Assembly: GCA_000715855.1 (NCBI GenBank)
Contig: KL571301.1
Span: 18,055 to 26,187, forward strand
From: Actinoplanes liguriensis
Lineage (GTDB): Bacteria > Actinomycetota > Actinomycetes > Mycobacteriales > Micromonosporaceae
Direction of reading: 5' to 3'
Length of the DNA: 8,133 bases
Below the pieces are notes generated by a model. That model was not told where the DNA came from. It did not search any database and worked only from the letters and a program-made list of their open reading frames with translations. Position numbers and translations under genes: made by a program. Every line of letters begins with the position of its first letter. Position 1 is the first letter of the stretch. Shown here piece after piece: positions 4,974-8,133 of this stretch.

Positions 4974-7046
4974 TCAACCCGTCGGAGTGAGGACCACCGT
5001 GGCGGAACCGGTCTGGGGCGGGGTGCCGGTGTCGGTGTAGGACGCCACGAACACCGCCGTCAGGTTCTCCGCTCCCGCGTGGCCCGCGTCCACGAACGTC
5101 GTGATCGACCCGGTGCAGCCCGACGACGTCGACAGCGGATGCCCGTGCTGGTCGTGCCCGAGGATGTACGTCACGGTCACCCGGGCGCAGTCCACCGGCG
5201 CGTCATCACTGACCGTCACTTCGTAGGTCACCGTCTGGCCGAACGCGAACGGCTGCCCCGCCACCGGAGTCACGAACGTGACCTGCGGCGCGGCGGTCCC
5301 GACCGGGAGGATCACCTCGGCGGAGGCGGATCGCCCGGTGCTGTCGGTGACTTTCAGCGTGGCCCGATAGTTCCCGTTGGCGGTGTAGGTCCAACTCGGT
5401 GAGGCAAGCGTCGAGTCCACCCGCCCGTCCGCGTCGAAGTCCCACGCGTACGTCAGCGCGTCCCCGTCCGGATCCACCGTCCCGGCGCTGGAGAACTGCA
5501 CGGTGAGCGGCGCCTGCCCGTTGCCCGGGTTGGCGCTGGCCTTCGGGATGGGCGTGCGGTTGCCGCGCACGTAGTCGATCCGGGCGAGCTGCGCGTCCGG
5601 GTTCTCGCTGAAGTACCCGTCGCCGTATTCGAGCACGTAGAGCGCCCCGTCCGGCCCGAACTCCAGGTCCATCGGGTTGTCGAAGACGATCTCCGGCAGC
5701 ACCGGGTCGATCTGTGTCACCTGGTTGCGCCGGTCGAGATGGAACGCCTTCACATAGTCACGGGTCCACTCCCCGAACAGCGGCAGCCCGTCGAACGAGG
5801 CCGGCCACTTGAACGGCGACCGCGACTTCGCCGAGTAGTGGTACGCCGGCCCGCCCATCGGCCCGATGCCGCCCGTGCCCAGCTCAGGCCAGGCGGAGCT
5901 GGCGCCGTACGAGTAAATTATCTCTGCCTTCTCCACAGGCGGCAGCCGGCGGAGGCCGGTGTTGTGCGGCGATTCGTTCACCGGAGCGGCACAGTCGAAC
6001 GGCGCGCCGGAGACCCCGGTGGCGAAGTCGTAGTCGACGTAGGGCTGGTCCGGCGCCACGCAGTACGGCCAGCCGTAGTTCGCCGGCTTGTCGATCGCCA
6101 TCCACCGCCCCTGCCCGGCCGGCCCGCGCGCCGGGTCCGCGACCTGCGCGTCCGGCGAGTAGTCGGCGAGGTAGACCGTGTCCGACGTCGGCGACAGCGT
6201 GAACCGGAAGGGGTTGCGCAGCCCCATCGCGTAGATCTCCGGACGGGTCTTCGGGGTGCCCGGCCGGAACAGGTTGCCGCGCGGCACGGTGTAGCCACCG
6301 TTGCGGCCGACCTTGATCCGCAGCAGCTTGCCGCGCAGGTCGTTGGTGTTCCCGGCGGTCCGCTGGGCGTCGAAGGCCGGGTTGCGGTTCGCCCGCTCGT
6401 CCAGGGGCGCGAAGCCGCTGGAGAAGAACGGGTTGGTGTCGTCGCCGGTGGACAGGAACAGGTTCCCGGAACGGTCGAAGTCGATCTTGCCACCGACGTG
6501 ACAGCACATGCCGCGGTCGGTGGCCACCTCGATGATCTTCTGCTCGGTGTTCAGCCGCAGCGTGTTGCCACCGAGCTTGAACCGGGACAACCGCATCACG
6601 CCCTTGAACGGCGCGAAGTCGGCCGCGGTGCCTTCCGAGGGCGCGTCACCCTCGTTGACCGCCGGTGTCGCCGGGTCGTCGACGGGCGTGTTGAGCATCG
6701 GCGAGTAGTAGATGTAGACCCATTTGTTGTGGTTGAAGTCCGGGTCGATCGCGACCCCCTGGACACCTTCCTCGTCGTGCAGATAGACGGGGATCTTCGC
6801 GGCCAGGACGTTGCGGCCGGTGGACGGCTCGTGGATGCGCACCTCGCCGGAGCGGGCGGTGTGCAGCACCCGCCGGTCGGGCAGCACCGCGAGCGCGATC
6901 GGCTCGCCCGGGAAGTCGTCGAGCGTGACCTTCTGGAAGTCGGAGGAGGGCGGCAACTCGTGACCCGGATGGGCCACGGCCACGGCCGGGGTGGCCAGCA
7001 CGGCGATCCCGGCAAGGCTGATCAGCTTCCCGCTCAAGGACAACAT
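4974..7046 (-). CDS. Secreted PQQ-type sugar dehydrogenase with PKD and Ig-like C-terminal domains
   Basis: The 690-residue protein belongs to the soluble glucose/sorbosone dehydrogenase (GSDH, six-bladed propeller) family, which oxidises sugars with PQQ outside the cytoplasm. Residues 1-25 are a Sec signal (GKLISLAGIAVLA..., cleavage after AVA before HPGHE). The propeller spans about 35-495. Its CCHVGGKIDFDRSGNLFLSTGD block (starting near 181) has a His at the position of the family's catalytic base. GLRNPFRF (275-282) carries the Arg-Asn pair, and DLEFGPDGALYVLEYGDG (460-477) is the last blade. A PKD domain follows (about 500-582: DPDGDALTYAWDFDADG). The C-terminal Ig-like domain (about 585-690) holds Cys619 and Cys644 around a His-rich loop, GHDQHGHP. 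The ATG at 7046 is preferred over the in-frame TTG at 7049, as it follows GAGG by 5 nt. It overlaps the upstream stop by one base (TGATG), so the two are translationally coupled. The sugar substrate cannot be read from sequence. Confidence 0.9.
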   Translation of the reverse strand: MLSLSGKLISLAGIAVLATPAVAVAHPGHELPPSSDFQKVTLDDFPGEPIALAVLPDRRVLHTARSGEVRIHEPSTGRNVLAAKIPVYLHDEEGVQGVAIDPDFNHNKWVYIYYSPMLNTPVDDPATPAVNEGDAPSEGTAADFAPFKGVMRLSRFKLGGNTLRLNTEQKIIEVATDRGMCCHVGGKIDFDRSGNLFLSTGDDTNPFFSSGFAPLDERANRNPAFDAQRTAGNTNDLRGKLLRIKVGRNGGYTVPRGNLFRPGTPKTRPEIYAMGLRNPFRFTLSPTSDTVYLADYSPDAQVADPARGPAGQGRWMAIDKPANYGWPYCVAPDQPYVDYDFATGVSGAPFDCAAPVNESPHNTGLRRLPPVEKAEIIYSYGASSAWPELGTGGIGPMGGPAYHYSAKSRSPFKWPASFDGLPLFGEWTRDYVKAFHLDRRNQVTQIDPVLPEIVFDNPMDLEFGPDGALYVLEYGDGYFSENPDAQLARIDYVRGNRTPIPKASANPGNGQAPLTVQFSSAGTVDPDGDALTYAWDFDADGRVDSTLASPSWTYTANGNYRATLKVTDSTGRSASAEVILPVGTAAPQVTFVTPVAGQPFAFGQTVTYEVTVSDDAPVDCARVTVTYILGHDQHGHPLSTSSGCTGSITTFVDAGHAGAENLTAVFVASYTDTGTPPQTGSATVVLTPTG

Positions 7047-7951
7047 CAAAACCTCAGGCTTGCCAGGTACGCGTATCCGCGCTGAGCCGTGACGAGGGCA
7101 TCCGCCGGAGTCCGCGGCGGGGTCCCGGCGTCGTCCCGCTCGACGATGTACTCGATCAGGCCGGCCTCGCGTGACCGCGCGAAGATCCGCCCGAAGTCGA
7201 TCAGGCCGTCACCGGGGTCGGCGAAACTGCCGGCCACGTTGAGGTCCTTGACGTGCACCTGCTTGATCCGCCCCCGGTGCTCGGCGATCAGGTCGACCGG
7301 GTCGTGCGCCCCGCGGAACGCCCAGAACAGGTCGACTTCGAGGTGCACCAGGCGTGGGTCGGTCTCGCGGGTGAGGATGTCGAACCCGGTCAGGTTCGTG
7401 CCGTCCTGCCGGAGGAACTCGGCCTGGTGGTTGTGGTAGCCGAAGCTGAGCCCCGCTCGGCGGGCCAGCTCACCGGCCTTGTTGAGGTCGCGGGCGAACG
7501 CGCGGTAGACGTTCGCGTCCCGGATCGGGCCGGTGGCGCCCTGACCGAAGAACGGGTGGACGATGAACTTGTTGCCGACGACGGCGGCGTCCGCGAGCGC
7601 GCGCTGCCAGGTGGCGGCGTCGAACGGCTGCGGGATGCCGACGTGGCCGGAGGTGGCGCGCAGGCCGGCCGCGTCCAGGGCGGCGCGGAACTGCGCGGCG
7701 GTGCGGCCGACGAAGCCGGCGTGCTCCACCCGGGTGTAACCGATCGCGGCGAGCTCGGCGAGGCTCGCCTCCAGGTTGATGCCGAGTTGGTCGCGCAGCG
7801 TGTAGAGCTGCACGCTGATCTGGTCCTTCGGAACCCGGTGCAGTGATCCGTGCCCACCGGCGACAGCGGCGGCGGGAACGGCGAGTGTGCCGGCGGCGCC
7901 CGCGGCTGCGGCGGCGCCGAGAAGATGACGGCGGCTGAGTGACGGCGGCAT
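7046..7951 (-). CDS. Tat-exported xylose-isomerase-like TIM-barrel protein (sugar isomerase/epimerase family)
   Basis: The 301-residue protein is of the AP-endonuclease-2/xylose-isomerase-like TIM-barrel superfamily, whose members isomerise or epimerise sugars, ketosugars or inositols with a divalent metal. Residues 1-31 are a Tat signal: SRRHLLG (6-12), Ala-rich core, and AVA before GGHG. Barrel strands include ISVQLYTLRDQLG (45-57), YTRVEHAGF (72-80), KFIVHPFFG (128-136), LSFGYHNHQAEF (168-179), LVHLEVDLFWAF (201-212), IKQVHVKDLN (229-238) and LIEYIVERDD (265-274). Likely metal or active-site residues are His173/His175, Glu205/Asp207, His233 and Glu271. ATG 7951-7949 follows GGGAGGG (7964-7958) at good spacing. 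The stop TGA 7048-7046 overlaps the dehydrogenase ATG. It is the first gene of the operon. Tat export fits a metalloenzyme folded before export. The superfamily is sure; the exact reaction is unknown, and 'sugar phosphate isomerase' would be an over-precise name. Confidence 0.9.
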   Translation of the reverse strand: MPPSLSRRHLLGAAAAAGAAGTLAVPAAAVAGGHGSLHRVPKDQISVQLYTLRDQLGINLEASLAELAAIGYTRVEHAGFVGRTAAQFRAALDAAGLRATSGHVGIPQPFDAATWQRALADAAVVGNKFIVHPFFGQGATGPIRDANVYRAFARDLNKAGELARRAGLSFGYHNHQAEFLRQDGTNLTGFDILTRETDPRLVHLEVDLFWAFRGAHDPVDLIAEHRGRIKQVHVKDLNVAGSFADPGDGLIDFGRIFARSREAGLIEYIVERDDAGTPPRTPADALVTAQRGYAYLASLRF

Positions 7952-7964
7952 TGCGGTCCCTCCC

Positions 7965-7980
7965 TATCGATAAATCGATA
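7965..7980. promoter_or_regulatory. 16-bp near-perfect palindrome (candidate operator) before the TIM-barrel gene
   Basis: TATCGAT (7965-7971) and ATCGATA (7974-7980) are exact inverted arms with AA between them. The site directly abuts the Shine-Dalgarno sequence (7958-7964) and lies just downstream of the candidate -10 at 7991-7996. A repressor bound here would block transcription near the start site. The all-AT/CG island is conspicuous in this GC-rich sequence. I cannot name the regulator; a LacI, GntR or ROK type would suit a sugar operon. Confidence 0.6.
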
Positions 7981-7990
7981 TGCGTGAGGG

Positions 7991-8020
7991 ACGTTACCCA
8001 GAGGTTTCGTCTCCGGTGAA
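7991..8020 (-). promoter_or_regulatory. Candidate promoter of the TIM-barrel/sugar-dehydrogenase operon
   Basis: On the minus strand, TTCACC (8020-8015, 4/6 to TTGACA) and TAACGT (7996-7991, TANNNT) are separated by 18 nt. The predicted start site near 7984 falls at the edge of the 7965-7980 palindrome and gives a leader of about 33 nt with a good Shine-Dalgarno sequence. Confidence 0.4.
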
Positions 8021-8021
8021 G

Positions 8022-8070
8022 CCAAGTTTCTTCAGAACAAGCAAAAGTTCACGAGCCGCCGACAAAACTG
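8022..8070. promoter_or_regulatory. AT-rich upstream island with short repeats
   Basis: This stretch, upstream of the candidate -35, is much AT-richer than its surroundings. It contains a bulged dyad GTTTCT-TC-AGAAC (8026-8038), AAGTT twice (8024-8028, 8045-8049) and AAAACT (8064-8069). It may hold an activator site or UP-like element. No coding frame of useful length is present. Confidence 0.25.
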
Positions 8071-8106
8071 TCCTCGCCCGGCGCAGGCAGGCGGGCTGGT
8101 CCTCAC

Positions 8107-8133
8107 GGTGGTTATGAGGCACGAATAACCACC
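8107..8133. repeat. Inverted repeat at the right window edge
   Basis: GGTGGTTAT (8107-8115) and ATAACCACC (8125-8133) are perfect 9-bp arms with a 9-nt spacer. A competing 5-bp dyad, CCTCA (8101-8105) with TGAGG (8115-8119), overlaps it. The repeat reaches the last base shown and may continue. It could be a terminator for a gene beyond the edge or an operator for the flanking promoter region. Confidence 0.5.

Noticed and set aside
5739..7085. Plus-strand frame antisense to the sugar dehydrogenase
   Set aside because: Val/Arg/Gly-rich shadow without motifs; the opposite strand encodes a full GSDH propeller.
8015..8050. PHO-box reading of TTCACC (8020-8015) and GTTCACGAGCC (from 8047)
   Set aside because: Single 8/11 matches without an adjoining 11-mer partner in phase; a phosphate link for this operon is not supported.
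8034..8054. Six-residue leader peptide frame (GTG to TGA, minus strand) in the promoter region
   Set aside because: No ribosome-binding site, and it lies upstream of the best promoter candidate.

Overview
The window is very GC-rich, with strong G/C third-position bias, GTG starts, Tat-exported enzymes and GC-only hairpin terminators. This points to a high-GC actinomycete. The style of several proteins (the Pit-linked small membrane protein, the large 'membrane-associated oxidoreductase'-type protein, the PKD-tailed sugar dehydrogenase) suggests Actinoplanes or another Micromonosporaceae genus, but that placement is an inference from composition and recognised families, not a database match.

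Layout: 1-92 is the 3' end of an unidentified plus-strand gene, followed by two small hairpins. 261-1364 (+) encodes a Tat-exported glycerophosphodiester phosphodiesterase (GlpQ type) with a PHO-box-like element upstream and a strong hairpin terminator downstream. 1365-1731 has no gene; its second half is a degenerate 19-21 bp GC-rich tandem repeat. 1732-3296 (-) is a two-gene unit, pit (low-affinity inorganic phosphate transporter) and a 102-residue two-helix membrane protein, converging on glpQ. 3297-3479 is an unusually AT-rich promoter region for pit, with a PHO-box/-35 candidate and a leader hairpin. 3480-4907 (-) encodes a 475-residue protein with a repetitive pentapeptide-like beta-helix body and C-terminal membrane helices; it appears to be leaderless. 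4930-4965 is a perfect 15-bp hairpin separating it from the upstream pair. 4974-7951 (-) is a two-gene operon overlapping by one base: a Tat-exported xylose-isomerase-like TIM-barrel protein, then a Sec-exported PQQ-type sugar dehydrogenase with PKD and Ig-like C-terminal domains. Its promoter region (7952-8133) carries a -35/-10 pair, a 16-bp near-palindrome next to the Shine-Dalgarno sequence, and an inverted repeat at the window edge.

How the genes fit together: the left half looks like a phosphate-acquisition module. Secreted GlpQ releases glycerol-3-phosphate from phosphodiesters and Pit imports phosphate; both have PhoP-box-like upstream sequence, in line with the known Pho control of glpQ and pit genes in streptomycetes. 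The right half looks like an exported sugar-oxidation/isomerisation pair under its own operator. The protein between them is of unknown function. I see no rRNA, tRNA, CRISPR array, insertion sequence or phage gene.
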